DNA of 64,000 nt from Cladosporium sp. IMV 00045 (Eukaryota; Ascomycota; Dothideomycetes; Cladosporiales; Cladosporiaceae). Every line of letters starts with the position of its first letter. Position 1 is the first letter of the stretch. The stretch spans positions 1 through 64,000 of the forward strand of contig MSJI02000716.1 in the NCBI GenBank assembly GCA_001931905.2. Direction: 5' to 3'. This document shows, one piece after another, positions 1 to 10,791 of the stretch. The position numbers were made by a program, and so were the translations under genes. A model generated the notes under the pieces. It saw only the letters and a list, made by a program, of their open reading frames with translations, had not been told where the DNA came from and searched no databases.

Positions 1-1
1 C

Positions 2-847
2 CGGACCATAGGCAGATACCGCCTTCTCGTCTTAGATGGGCACGGAAGTCATCACTCCACGCCCTTTGAGCTGTATTGCAAAGAGAACGAAATCATTACG
101 CTCTGCATGCCTCCTCACTCATCTCATATTCTCCAGCCTCTGGATGTTGGGTGTTTTGGTCCGCTCAAGAAATCATATGGGCGACTGATAGAGGAGAAGG
201 TCTGGGCAGGGGTAACTCACGTTGCCAAGGAAGACTTTTTGTCGGCATTTTCGGCTGCATTTCAGGACTCTCTGACAGAGTAGAATGTACAGGGAGGCTT
301 TCGAGGCACCGGGCTTGTTCCTCTGGATCCAACGAAAGTGATGACTAGGCTGAACGTGGCCCCACGAACGCCGACGCCAGTTGAAAGAGGCTCCGGGACG
401 CCTGCGCCTTGGGACCCTCGGACGCCCAAGAATGCCACAGAAGCCACGTCACAGTCCAGATTCATCAAGGATCGCATCGCCCGTCATCAAAATAGCTCGC
501 CGACGTCCGCCCTCGACGCGGTGGATCAAATCGTGAAAGGTACACAGGGGGTAATGCATAAGATGGTACTCTTGAAGTCGGAAAATCATATTCTTCGTGG
601 GGAGGTAGAAGCATTAAGCCGACGTCGCCGGGCGAAGAAAACACGTCTCCAGAAGGGAGGAAGTCTGTCTCTCGCGGCTGCGCGAGATTTGCAGGTCCGA
701 AATGACGCTGAGGTCGAGATCAGAGAGGAAAAGCGACGAAGCAGTGGCCGCAAGCCGAGGGTCGAGGCACGGCGTCGGCATAGTGGTGCATGTGGAAAAC
801 CCGGACACAACGCGTGCACCTGCCAGTCGAATGCGCAAGGATCTTAA
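2..847 (+). pseudogene. pogo/Fot1-like DDE transposase, C-terminal part, one in-frame stop
   Basis: The frame is open from the left window edge to a TAA at 845-847, apart from one TAG at 281-283. The first segment reads LLVLDGHGSHHS and then PPHSSHILQPLDVGCFGPLK, the second and third catalytic Asp motifs of pogo/Fot1-type Tc1-mariner transposases. After the stop, the same frame continues with GFRGTGLVPLDP and a C-terminal cysteine knuckle (CGKPGHNACTC), both typical of fungal pogo elements. The TAG sits where relatives usually have a charged residue, so a single point change may have killed the gene. The N-terminal DNA-binding part lies outside the window. I could not define terminal inverted repeats. 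Confidence 0.82.
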
Positions 848-1089
848 GAAGGTCATTACGATAGATTCATTCCATTCCCGAGCTTATTTGAGGGCTTGCC
901 ATGCTTTCCTTCGCGAGGTTGCTGTTAGGTGTTCAGCTCGCTTGTTTGTTCAGCTCGCTTATCATGCACGTTACGTTCAGCATGCCATTGGAAATCTGAG
1001 CACGCGGTGGGTCTGTGCACACGGTGGGGCAGACTTCTAAGTCTGTCACACTTGTTCCGCCCGCTTTTGCTTCTCTTTGCTCGTTCGAA

Positions 1090-3610
1090 ATGTTGACAGA
1101 ACTGCACCCGATCATGACGAGGTCCTCCACACCTCGTGAGCAGGGAGTAGAAAACACGCCAGAACACGACAGACGGACGATTGACAAGGTTCGCAGATGT
1201 CGCCCAATGTGATGCAACTGCTCATTACCCGTTTTGCAGGTTTTTGAGACTTTACGGACTGAAGTGTCGCTAATTCGTAGTCGAGCACCGTTATTGTCAG
1301 ACTACATCAAATGGAAAACGCAACAGTTATGCGAGTGGGCGGAGAACCCTCTTGCGAATGCGCAACACGATGCTCAAAAGTCTGCACAGGAAGCAGGCTC
1401 GGCACAGTCTGCGGCGAATCCTCCGGGATGGCGCCCTGCTGTCATGTCCTATCAGCTTCCGAGAGGTTGCTTGTTCTCAAGCGAAACTACGCTTGCCCGC
1501 ATACCCATTGAGGACATCACCAACCCAGCAGATGATGGACGTAAGACCCTAGAGGACGCAGGACAGAGGAATTCTCCCAGCCTCTCGTCTTCACGCGATC
1601 GAGAAACTGCAAATGCGCAAGTCGCACGCGAAGTTACGCATATACCCAAGGTATCAGAGGGCGGTCAGCTCTCGGCTACGACACTCCCCGGACCAGAAGC
1701 AACGCAGAACGCGAAGAGCTCCATAGAGGACACTTTGACGAATGCCGTCAGCACAGGCAAAGCGCTCGGGGCGGAGCAGCACAAACGCGACGCATCCGAA
1801 GCCGCATCCGAGAATGGCGGTGAAGATCAATACAACCCTGATTTACATCCTGAAAAAGCCTTGGATGGCAATGCGACTTCCACAAGGGACGCGGAAGGCG
1901 ACGAGGGACATGGCGAAGATGAAGAGACAGTCCACGAGGAAGATCAAGGCAGCGACGAGGACAACAGACCCCGGAGCGAAAGGGGCGGGAAAAATGGAGT
2001 TGAAGTTGAACACGAGGCGGAGGAGTATGAAGATGTCTCGGAAGAAGGAGGAGACATTCCCAGGAGAGCGGTGTCCGAGGAAGGCCAGTATCACCATGAA
2101 CATGGCGAAGGACACACTAGCTCAGAAAAAAGCAATCCTGAGACTATAAGTCAACCCATCGCCACGGCCGGTACTTCTCTTCTGGGCGATGATGCTACGG
2201 ACACGGGAAGCGAAGCGGAACAGAATGCTGGGAACAGCACGGAGACTTCTGACTGTATGGAAAGATCTGCTTCAATTGAAACCGCGAAGCAGGGCGAGCA
2301 AATCAATCGCGCTGTCCAACAAGGCGAAGTCTCGGGTGCGCATTCCAACACGCCTTCCAGAGACCTTGATGGCGACGAGATTGTGCTAGCCCAAGGTCTT
2401 CCACAGACGCAACAAACGAATAGACGGACAACGAATTCCCCGAAAGGTACATCGGCAGCAAACGGGAAACTTAGCGAGGATTTGACCAGCGAAGATGACA
2501 GCAGCCTAGTCGCAGAAAGCGATTCTGGATCTGATGGTGACAGCCCCAATCTCACGATTCATCAACCAACACAACCCCCGAAAGCCACTAGGAACCCGGC
2601 CAAAAGGACATCTACCAGGCTTTCTGACACTGATAAAACTCCGACAAAGCGCCGGAAGTTGTCAACTGATGTCAACAGAAGCCTGGCAGGCGTCGTGGTC
2701 AAGAACGTACCAGAGCGGTTGATACAGCCTCCCAAGGTCATGCAGCTCGTCGAAGAGATGCTTGGCGATTCCCATAAAGGCTCTGCTATAGCTTTGGCGA
2801 AGTTTTTCTTCGCCATTGCGAGTCCCTACGCTCTTGAACGTCTCCGACAGGCGTGCCTATCTGTCCGGGATTCTCAACGAGGCGGCCTATTCTCAGAGGA
2901 GGTCGGCTTGCGCCAGTCAGTGCAGGCGCTCGATTGTATAGACATGCAGCAACATGTCTCGCCCATACTTCGGCGTTATCACTTGGTGCAACTGGTGAAA
3001 TATCGGGATGAGATGCAAAGAGAAATCATGGAAACTGCGGCACACACGCAGCCACCACTCATCAAATATGGACTGAGAAAGCAAACCACGGCCAAGGAGC
3101 TGGCAGGAACGAAGCGCGCAGCTGGGCTAACATTAGAACGCTTGACGAGCGAAGCTTACCCAGAACATAGGCTAGAAGCGGGAAAGAAGACTCCGCAGTA
3201 CACGAAGCATCTAAAGCTATTGCAGAATCGACTATATGCAGGCCACAACTGGAATGTCCTGCAGGCGAAGTTTGGCGTCGGGATCTTAGCTTTAGTGCCT
3301 GCTGGAGCCGACGCAGGTTTCTCGAATACTGAGTAGGTACGATCCCTCTCATGCCAATCACGCTAACGATCGTAGTATCGAGAAAACACAGCATCAAGCC
3401 TTTATCAACCTGCTGAATCTCTTGGAACAACATCGCGGCGACGTATTACTTGACATGAGCGACGCCGTGTCAGAAAGCATCTACGATACGCTCCTTGGCA
3501 GGCCAGGGGCTCCAATCTTTGTATTCGAGGGCGAACAGAAAGGTCTGGACGATGCTCCGTACGACTCGCCAGCTCTGGTGGGAAGATGCAGGCTGCTGCA
3601 GGATGACTAA
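1090..3610 (+). CDS. unrecognised acidic 808-aa protein, three exons
   Basis: Proposed exons are 1090-1188, 1240-3332 and 3376-3610. The first intron ends in a pyrimidine-rich TTTTGCAG. The second (43 nt) has donor GTAGGT, branch site GCTAACG and acceptor CGTAG, and it removes the TAG at 3334-3336, so the frame continues to a TAA at 3608-3610. Residues ~130-470 are low complexity, rich in Glu, Asp, Ser and Gly, with a basic KRRK patch near residue 500 that could be a nuclear signal. The last ~300 residues look globular and helical (EEMLGDSHKGSAIALAKFFF, then a Tyr/Leu-rich tail). No family was recognised. It lies between two transposon remnants, so it may belong to a larger mobile element or be a lineage-specific gene. 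Intact frames across both introns argue that it is a real gene. Confidence 0.6.
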
Positions 3611-4056
3611 TAGTGTGGAACAAATTAATCCTTTTCGAACATCAAGCAGTCTCCGTGGCTTTCCTACATCTGAAATTGACCCTTCACGGCGTAGCTGCTT
3701 TGGCTACATAAGCAGGGTACAGCAACCCACCTCTTACATTGGTCCGGACGCTGAACGTAAACTACAAGCGTATCGCAGAGCGATGAGGAGCATCGTCGCA
3801 TGATATGGTTTCCTTATGGTCGCCCGCCCAGGCTGCCGCTTTTTTTTTTTTTTTTTGAATCATACTGTATTCAAGCTGTTCAGCTTATGACAATGCCTAG
3901 TTAACTTCTAGACTACTTCTCTGGCTTCCATATATGCTCTCGCCCTGATCCTTTACCATACAATCCTGCTCGCTATCCCGACTTCACCAAGCCGCCACAG
4001 CTTTTGGGCTCTCGGCCCTCCTACGTTCCTGTCATCACTGAGCCTCGTTTCTCACC

Positions 4057-4944
4057 TTATCCTCCTTCGTGTTCCAACACCCCGCCACCCCAATCCAGTC
4101 GATCGATGTCCCACGAATCGCATTCGTTCGTGTCTTCCGTCAGCTTCTTGCCCACTCCTGTAGTTTCAATGAATCGGAGAACAGCTTTCGTGGTACCTTC
4201 TTGGAAGAGGGCCTTCAAATCCGCCCGGTCGCGCCGTACACTGATCGCGACCTTGTCCGCCCTCAGCTCTTCGAGCATTACGTCTCGTTGTCTTCGCCAT
4301 CTTCGGCACACCAGCATGAGGTGGGCAACTGTCTGTCTGCTAGCACCACACCACCAGCATCGTGCGTTTCCGACCTTTTTTATCCGCATTAGGTGAACAC
4401 CAATGATGGCATGGCCAGATTTGAGTCGCAGATACCTCGCCGCAATCGATTTTTGCGCGTCTTTTATGGTTTTGTTGAGACTTGTCGTTGGCTTCCACCT
4501 CGCCTTGACAGCTTGTTTCATGTACAACAACGAGGCCGATCGCATTTCTTTGGGCTGTTGTCTTGCTGCTCGTAGCGCTGAGGCACCTGCTACTTCGTAT
4601 CCCTCGTTGTCAAGGCTGCTCGAGAGCCACGTCAAGACTATTCGACCGCCGTCCTCTTCGACTAGTCTGGCCTGCCTTTTGAAGGCCGTGATCATTGGGA
4701 GCGCCCATTGCCTTGCGCTCTGAATCGCGGTCAGCGCCGGCCTTGACGCCGTTACGATCTCGGCGCATCGATGATCCAGTCTCGACAGTATCGGGAGAAG
4801 GTCTTGCGTCGCCATGGCGATCGCAAACACTGCGGCATCGGTTTCCGTGAGGAATTTGCCTATTGACATCGCTTTCGTCTTCCAGCCGTTTCTTTCTCTC
4901 CATGCAGCTCCTGCTCCGAAGGTGACATCTTTGGCCGTGTTCAC
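4057..4944 (-). pseudogene. LINE ORF2 C-terminus (RNase H-like plus CCHC knuckle), module A
   Basis: About 295 codons are open on the minus strand. The N-terminal half (GAGAAWRER ... TETDAAVFAIAMATQDLL ... ALTAIQSARQW) matches the layout of the type I RNase H domain of Tad-like LINEs. The C-terminal half has RYLRLKSGHAIIGVHL, then CWWCGASRQTVAHLMLVC, the zinc-knuckle context usual at the end of LINE ORF2. The poly-A tract follows about 200 bp downstream (3841-3856). The 5' end of the ORF2 is missing. Confidence 0.65.
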
Positions 4945-5585
4945 AAACAGCGATCAACCACCATTCCCTCATCGCCTTTCCCATCCAGCCGATCCATATC
5001 CCACGAATCGCACTTGATGTCATCAGTTGGCCTTTTACCCACTCCTGTGTTTCCTATAAATCCAAGCACGGCTGACAAGGCATGCTCTTCGAACATAATC
5101 TCCAAGTCTAGCCGGTCTCGCCTTGAGCTGATCGTGATTCTGTCGGCGCTCAGTTTTTTCAACATTTTGTCTCGTTCTCTTCGCCATTTCCGACACTCGA
5201 GCAACAGATGGGCAACCGTCTGTCTGCTGCCATTGCACCACCAGCAACGAGCGTTTTCCACTTTGTTCATCCTCAACAGGTGGACGGCCGTGATAGCATG
5301 ACCACACTTGAGCTGCAGGTAGCGTGCGGCGACCGATTTCTTTGCGTCTTTTATGCGTTTGTTGATTCTTGCTTCTGATCTCCACCTCTCCTTGATGGCC
5401 TGCCTCATGTAGGAAAATGAAGTCGACCGCATTTCCTTGGGCTGTTGTCTTGCTGCTCGCTGCGCGGCGGTGTCTGCGACCTTGCATCCCTCGCTACTGT
5501 TGTTGGATGAATGCCTTGTCAAAAACACTCGACGCCCGTCCTCTTCAACGCGTGCGATTTGTCTCCTCTTCGCAGCAGGCCTCAA
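4941..5585 (-). pseudogene. LINE ORF2 C-terminus, module B, diverged second copy
   Basis: The minus-strand open frame of 214 codons is collinear with module A from RAARQQPKEMRS onward. It shares RYLQLKCGHAITAVHL, CWWCNGSRQTVAHLLLEC, and a similar end (CDSWDMDRLD against CDSWDIDRLD). By eye the two are roughly 60-65% identical, so this is not a recent copy. Only the last part of the RNase H region is present. No poly-A tract was seen between modules B and A. Confidence 0.6.
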
Positions 5586-6902
5586 CTTCTCACAGCGTTA
5601 CTACAGGCGCCAACGAACATCACCGCCGCCGCCGTCGACGCCGGGGCGGACCGACCAGGTCTGTTTCAGCTGTGCAGAGCAGCCATGAAGCTTTGTCCTT
5701 TCTACTCGGCTTTTGCTGCAACCCTGTTCTGATCGTCCATCCACAGCAACGATCTTGGCTGCCAGTATGTAGAATGGCACCTGAGCTTTCGTGTACATGA
5801 GCGCTCTCCATCACTTTTCAAGATCTGATGCGAGTTCCAGCACTTCACCCGTTGGAAATAATTCCTCGAAGAAGCCTTCGGTAATGCGATATAGGCGTAC
5901 CGGGACCATTCCCACCATCATAAAAGCTCTTATCCCAAGCCCGCCTTTATTCCAAAGCGCCAGCACTTGTCCAGAGATTTGCTCCTCAAGGACACAGCGA
6001 AGGCTCCGCTAGTGGCGATACCGTTGTGTATGAGGAACAAGGCTCCCAGTACGATTGGGCCAGCGGCCTCCTTCTGTTTGTGTACCGACATGCGCATTCA
6101 CCGACCGGGCGTGGCGCGGCCGCGGGATCTTTTCACGTCTTCCTCCAGGACGAGACCGTTTACGTGTCTTTGTCTAGGACAGCCACACAAATTTGCATGA
6201 TGGTCGTACCATACAACAGTACAAAGAGGAGACGACATAGTAGCTACCTCTTGCATTGATCAGTTGCAGAGTACGTACATGACGTACTTACCGAGGCTCT
6301 GTACGAAACGAGCAAGGTGTGAGTTGCGCGAGAACCGGCCTCGATCGTCAGGCGGGGAAATAGAGTTTTGCCGAACTGCGTACGGCGTTACTGCACGTTT
6401 CGCCCCTCGCAACCCAGCTGTCGGACATGGATTTCCAGCCTCGCTTCCTTCTTTTCCGTTCCACTCAGCAATACACATCAACGCTGCACTAACCATCGCA
6501 TTGTCTGAGCCCGGAACAGCCACTAAGCCACCGTTCCTTCAGAACAACCCTGATCGTCACCAGCAAGGTCTCCCCTTGACCACCGCAACCCTGTCAATAT
6601 CGCCGCTAGGGCAGCCGCATTCCATTCTGCAACACCCTCTGCCTGGCATACAAGATTAGCGCCCCATTCGATGTGCCCTCGCAGCATTCCACCGACACGA
6701 CCCTAGTTCACTGCCAAATTAGTCCTTCACAACACCAGTAGCTTCATTCGGCTACTGCGATTCATCAGGTACGCCTTATTTCTATTAACGACGACCTGCG
6801 CAAGGATTCTTTTGCTTTTCTCCTTCCTTGTCCATATGTATATGTCCAATCATTCTTCAACGGGTTCAGCTAATTGAACAAAGGTCTACCGCCTAAGCGG
6901 TC
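5586..6902. other. gene-poor stretch between retroelement and DUF8032-like gene
   Basis: No gene can be supported here. A minus-strand frame at ~5809-6008 is open for about 65 codons and protein-like (ALWNKGGLGIRAFMMVGMVP), but it is flanked by stops and may be more transposon debris. From ~6660 on, the sequence is probably the leader of the next gene. It contains a possible 5'-UTR intron starting at CAG|GTACGCC near 6769 and ending at CAAAG|GT near 6884. Confidence 0.4.
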
Positions 6903-7793
6903 ATGAGTTGGCAGCAGTACCCTGCCATTTCCACTCATCAGACGCCAGATTTCAACCCGCTGGCATCAATCCATTCGCGACAGAATTACCCCCAGGGCCG
7001 TCCGTTGTACGAGTTTTCGCCAGCGGCCCAATCCGTGTACCATGTCCAATTTTACCAAGTACCGCAAGCCCCGCAGTATGCCCAGCATCTGCATGCAAAT
7101 TCGTACTACCAGCCCATGACACCTGCACCTGTCTTGATATGTCACCAGCAGCCTCAACCTCAACGACCGATGCAGCAGACTCCCCTTTCAGTCCAGTCAC
7201 AGCCGAGCATTGTGGACCCGAAACCTTCACCTCAGCCGCCCACCCGGCGTTCACATTCAGCCATTCTTCCTCCTGAGAGAACACCACATCTACCATCCGC
7301 CCCCCTGATGGCAAACATCGCAACTGGGTCTGCTGGATCTGACGCAAATCCAAGCGCGGTCCCTGGGCCAATCCCTGCCACCACGCCGATAGTAGTACAC
7401 CAAGGCCAGAGCGGTATCCAATGGATCACATTCGAATACTCCAAAAATCGCGTAAAAATGGAATACACCATTTGTTGCGATGTCAAGTCTATCAACATCG
7501 ATGAGCTCTCTGCCGAATTTAAGCAATCAAATTGTGTCTATCCTCGAGCATGCTACCAGAAAGACCAATACAAAGGCAACCGGCTTCACTACGAAAGCGA
7601 GTGTAATGCCGTCGGTTGGGCATTAGCACAGCTTAATCCCAATATCAGGGGAAAGCGCGGATTGATTCAACGTGCGGTGGATAGCTGGAGGAACAGCAAC
7701 CCAGACCAGCGGCTACGGAGCCGCCGAGTACGAAGACAGGAAAAGATGCAAACGAGAAAAGTAAGCATCGGGCAGGACCGCCAGCTACCCTAG
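6903..7793 (+). CDS. fungal DUF8032-like conserved protein
   Basis: A single-exon reading gives 296 aa from ATG 6903. Residues 1-170 are Pro/Gln/Ser-rich and look disordered (YYQPMTPAPV, QPQPQRPMQQTP). Residues ~172-280 are the conserved part: WITFEYSKNRVKMEYTI, then CVYPRACYQKDQYKGNRLHYESECNAVGWALAQLNP, GLIQRAVDSWRNSNPDQRLRSRRVRR. This matches the conserved C-terminal domain of ascomycete proteins that I recall as DUF8032; its biochemical role is not known to me. A strong donor (GTAAGC) lies at 7761, 11 codons before the stop. Splicing to CACGCAG at 7820 would replace the tail and end at 7907, so the last residues are uncertain. Confidence 0.75.
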   Translation: MSWQQYPAISTHQTPDFNPLASIHSRQNYPQGRPLYEFSPAAQSVYHVQFYQVPQAPQYAQHLHANSYYQPMTPAPVLICHQQPQPQRPMQQTPLSVQSQPSIVDPKPSPQPPTRRSHSAILPPERTPHLPSAPLMANIATGSAGSDANPSAVPGPIPATTPIVVHQGQSGIQWITFEYSKNRVKMEYTICCDVKSINIDELSAEFKQSNCVYPRACYQKDQYKGNRLHYESECNAVGWALAQLNPNIRGKRGLIQRAVDSWRNSNPDQRLRSRRVRRQEKMQTRKVSIGQDRQLP

Positions 7794-7907
7794 AGGCCTG
7801 CCACTACTGCCACCACGCAGTTCGTCTCTCGACAGGAACAGACTTCCCGACATGGGTCCTCGACCATGGCAAACGAACCACTGTGGCGCCGGAAGCGACG
7901 CCAGTGA

Positions 7908-8631
7908 GCTACACAAATTGAGGGTCAAACTGCAGAAAGCGAGGTAAATCCATGCAGATCGCTCTCTGACCGGATTGGGCTGGGTACCGGATAAACCATT
8001 CACCTCTCGTGTGCCATCACGACAGCGGAGGATGGTTGGCATATAGCCTTTGCGCGAACCTGTACGAGTGACCTATCGACGACTTCCTTCTCTTGGTGTA
8101 CCGAAATAGTCTTCCATCACTTTCAAGCCACGCAGACCGCTCCAATAAATGCCTCTATTCCGGCGACCTTTGTCGCTGAAGCGATTCGACACTCAAGAGA
8201 TCTTTCCCGTCAAAGTCGATCATGTCCCCGCCGTATGCAGTCAGGGCTGCACCATGGCCAGCAAGGCGTTAGGAATTATCACTGGTTAACTCTTAGTTAG
8301 TTTAGTATGTGTATTCAAGGGATGCTAAAGACGGACTTGTTAGTAAGAAAGTCGAAAAGAAGCTTGTCTTCTGGCAGCCGGCAGTGGTCGGCAGTGACCG
8401 GCTGTGGGTATGTTGACTTGGGATAATTCACACTACTGGCACTGGTAACGCAGACAATGGATATAGGTAAACAACTAATGCTGAAGGTATCGTAGCGATC
8501 CATCCAAGCGATTCTCTATTGCTCTTCGCTTTATTGACCTCGGAATCATCCTGTGTACCAACTAGATTGCGAAAAATTCTTTACAAATCTAACGTAGAAT
8601 ATATAGACGCATCTCTGGCAAATTCAAGCAT
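7908..8631. other. intergenic, convergent 3' regions
   Basis: This lies between the 3' ends of the DUF8032-like gene (+) and ADE1 (-). I see no coding frame with support, no repeat and no RNA gene. Confidence 0.5.
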
Positions 8632-9863
8632 CTAGAGACCACTCTTGCCAGTGATCTTCTGGTAGGCCTCGCGGTACTTGCTCGCAGTCTCAGCAGCGAT
8701 CTCCTCGGGCATGGCGACGTCGTCTTTGCCCTTGAGACCGGAGCTGGTCAGCCAGTCGCGGAGGAATTGCTATGCGATGTTAGTACGCGACACCTCAAAG
8801 ATACCCAGGTAGTTCACAAAATACCTTGTCATAGGAAGACTGGCCCTTGCCAATCTCATACTTGTCCGCAGGCCAGAAGCGAGAGCTGTCGGGAGTGAGG
8901 ACCTCGTCGACGAGGACAATCTCGCCGGAAGACTTGTCGAGGCCGAACTCAAACTTGGTGTCGGCGATAATGATACCGCGCTCTTCGGCGTACTGGCGAG
9001 CCTGTGGAAATCATTGAAGTCAGAATCTACACATAAACAACCAGGAGAAGAATCGGGGCGACAAACCTTCTCGTAAATAACCAGACTCGCCTCCTCGACC
9101 TTCTTCGCCACCTCCTCACCCACAATCTCCACCGCCTTGTCACGGGAGATATTCTCATCGTGCTCGCCCTGCTCCGCCTTAGTGGAAGGCGTCCAGATCG
9201 GCTTCTCAAGCCTCTGACTCTCCTGCAGACCAGCAGGCATGGGCATGCCGTGGACGGTGCCGTGCTTCTTGTACTCGCTCCACGCCGAGCCGGTGATGTA
9301 GCCGCGGACGATGGACTCGAGGGGAACGATCTCGTGGCGGCGCACTTGCATGCTGCGCTTTTCCAGTTGGGCGTGTGCAGCGGCGGGGATGCTGGAGGGG
9401 ATGGCGGAGGAGACGAAGTGGGTTTTCAAGGAGGGCATCCAGGAGGCGATCAGCTCGAACCAGTGCGCGGAGAGTTGGGTCAAGAGGGCGCCTTTGGCGG
9501 GGATGCCCTGGGCATTGGAGTTAGTATATAGAGTTATGGTGATGATTTCACTGTCTTTTTTTTCTCAAGATTGATCTTCCAACAGTGACTTTTTGTAGAA
9601 GAATGTGAAGTTTGCCATCCAACTCGATCAATGGATTGAAACAAAGCAGCAATGCCAATTGTAAGACAACTTCAACTTAAGAAAACGGACAAAGTAATAC
9701 ATACATTGTTGAGGATGACATCGTATGCAGAAATACGGTCCGTGGCGACGAAAAGAAGCGTCTGGTCGTCAATCTCGAAAATCTCGCGGACCTTGCCAGA
9801 AGCGATCTTTTTGATGTTGTATTGGCTGAGATCAACCTTGGTGACGGCTGTGGATGAAGACAT
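8632..9863 (-). CDS. ADE1: phosphoribosylaminoimidazole-succinocarboxamide (SAICAR) synthase
   Basis: Four exons on the minus strand: 9863-9705, 9507-9067, 9001-8825 and 8769-8632, giving 304 aa, the usual fungal Ade1 length (~305). The enzyme joins CAIR and aspartate with ATP to make SAICAR in de novo purine synthesis, in the cytosol. Visible hallmarks are [27 protein letters not shown] near residue 20, then [34 protein letters not shown] (substrate and ATP site), [13 protein letters not shown], and [13 protein letters not shown]. Intron donors are GTATGT, GTTTGT and GTATTT. All junctions keep frame and restore the family alignment. The first intron is fairly long (197 nt). It is transcribed divergently from the aquaporin gene. 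Confidence 0.95.
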
Positions 9864-10791
9864 TGTGGTCGAGTGATAAGATGCGCTCGAGAAATTGTTG
9901 GTCGATTGGATTGAGCTTTTGTGTTGTGTCGCAATAACTGTTGCTTGGTTAGTGGAGTGGATTTATGTTGGATGTGCTTGGTGAGTCTTTCTGTTTCTTC
10001 TGCTTTGCGCGAAGTCGGAGAATTTCGTCATCGCGGCCAATCAGGTTTGAGCATTTCCACTTTCTGAAGACAACTGCTTTCACTTCAGCTTTGATGACTC
10101 TCATTATTGTGCAGTAGAATGCAGTGAAGTAATGTTGTAATTTTGATTGCTTGTCATCATTTTCGTCAGGCTATGAGCAAAAGTTGCTTGTCTCGACCAA
10201 GTGAAGTTCAGCTTCTTGAGAAAGTGAATGCCATGCCAGTATTCGTCGACCCATTCTCTCGAGCCAGCCGCTAAATGTTGACGGACTTGTCGATGCAGCA
10301 TAACAAGACGAATATATAGGAGAGGTGATAGGTTGAGGTAGGTTTCAAGATCATTCCTGGAAAATCGTGATCGGTCAACTACTTCATATATACTACATTG
10401 CCCTAGTGAGATTGCCATAGACGGCCAATTTTCGTGCTCATCATGTAGATATTATAATGTTGTGTGTTTGTTTCTTCCGACTTTGTACCATTCCCCATCT
10501 GAAGTCAATATTGATGCTTGCCAGACGCAGCTCGCGGCTCCCTATCACGGATACTGTCCTTCCCCCTCATGCAGTCTCTCAACGCTCCTTCTGACGGACA
10601 TTGTTTACAGCATGCCTTTCGCGATCCTCACCACTTGTCCCTCCACTTCCTCTCACGCAACATCTCCCATATCGCGTCCAGATCGTTCATTTCTCCGCGG
10701 CACACATATCAACCTTGTCATCTCATTACTCCCGCGGAGAAAACCCAAAAACAGAAAAAAAGTTGAAGAAACCACAAAAACAAAGTCAATC
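9864..10791. promoter_or_regulatory. divergent intergenic region ADE1 / aquaporin
   Basis: 928 bp between two divergent start codons. It must hold both promoters. Pyrimidine-rich tracts (10,650-10,720) lie upstream of the aquaporin start. No specific factor site is claimed. Confidence 0.4.
10104..10418 (-). CDS. small ORF of doubtful coding status
   Basis: A 104-codon minus-strand frame with an ATG start at 10,416-10,418 and ordinary-looking composition (SPLLYIRLVMLHRQVRQHL). It lies inside the ADE1/aquaporin divergent promoter, has no recognised domain and no splice support. It may be chance. Confidence 0.18.
   Translation of the reverse strand: MAISLGQCSIYEVVDRSRFSRNDLETYLNLSPLLYIRLVMLHRQVRQHLAAGSREWVDEYWHGIHFLKKLNFTWSRQATFAHSLTKMMTSNQNYNITSLHSTAQ

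Larger units (their letters stand above)
3841..5585 (-). mobile_element. LINE-type (non-LTR) retroelement 3' remnants, two modules in tandem
   Basis: A run of 16 T at 3841-3856 is the poly-A tail of an element lying on the minus strand. Upstream on that strand are two successive open stretches (4941-5585 and 4057-4944). Both encode the end of a LINE ORF2 with an RNase H-like region and a CX2CX8HX4C knuckle (CWWC...H...C). No reverse transcriptase domain is present, so both are 5'-truncated or broken. Confidence 0.7.
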
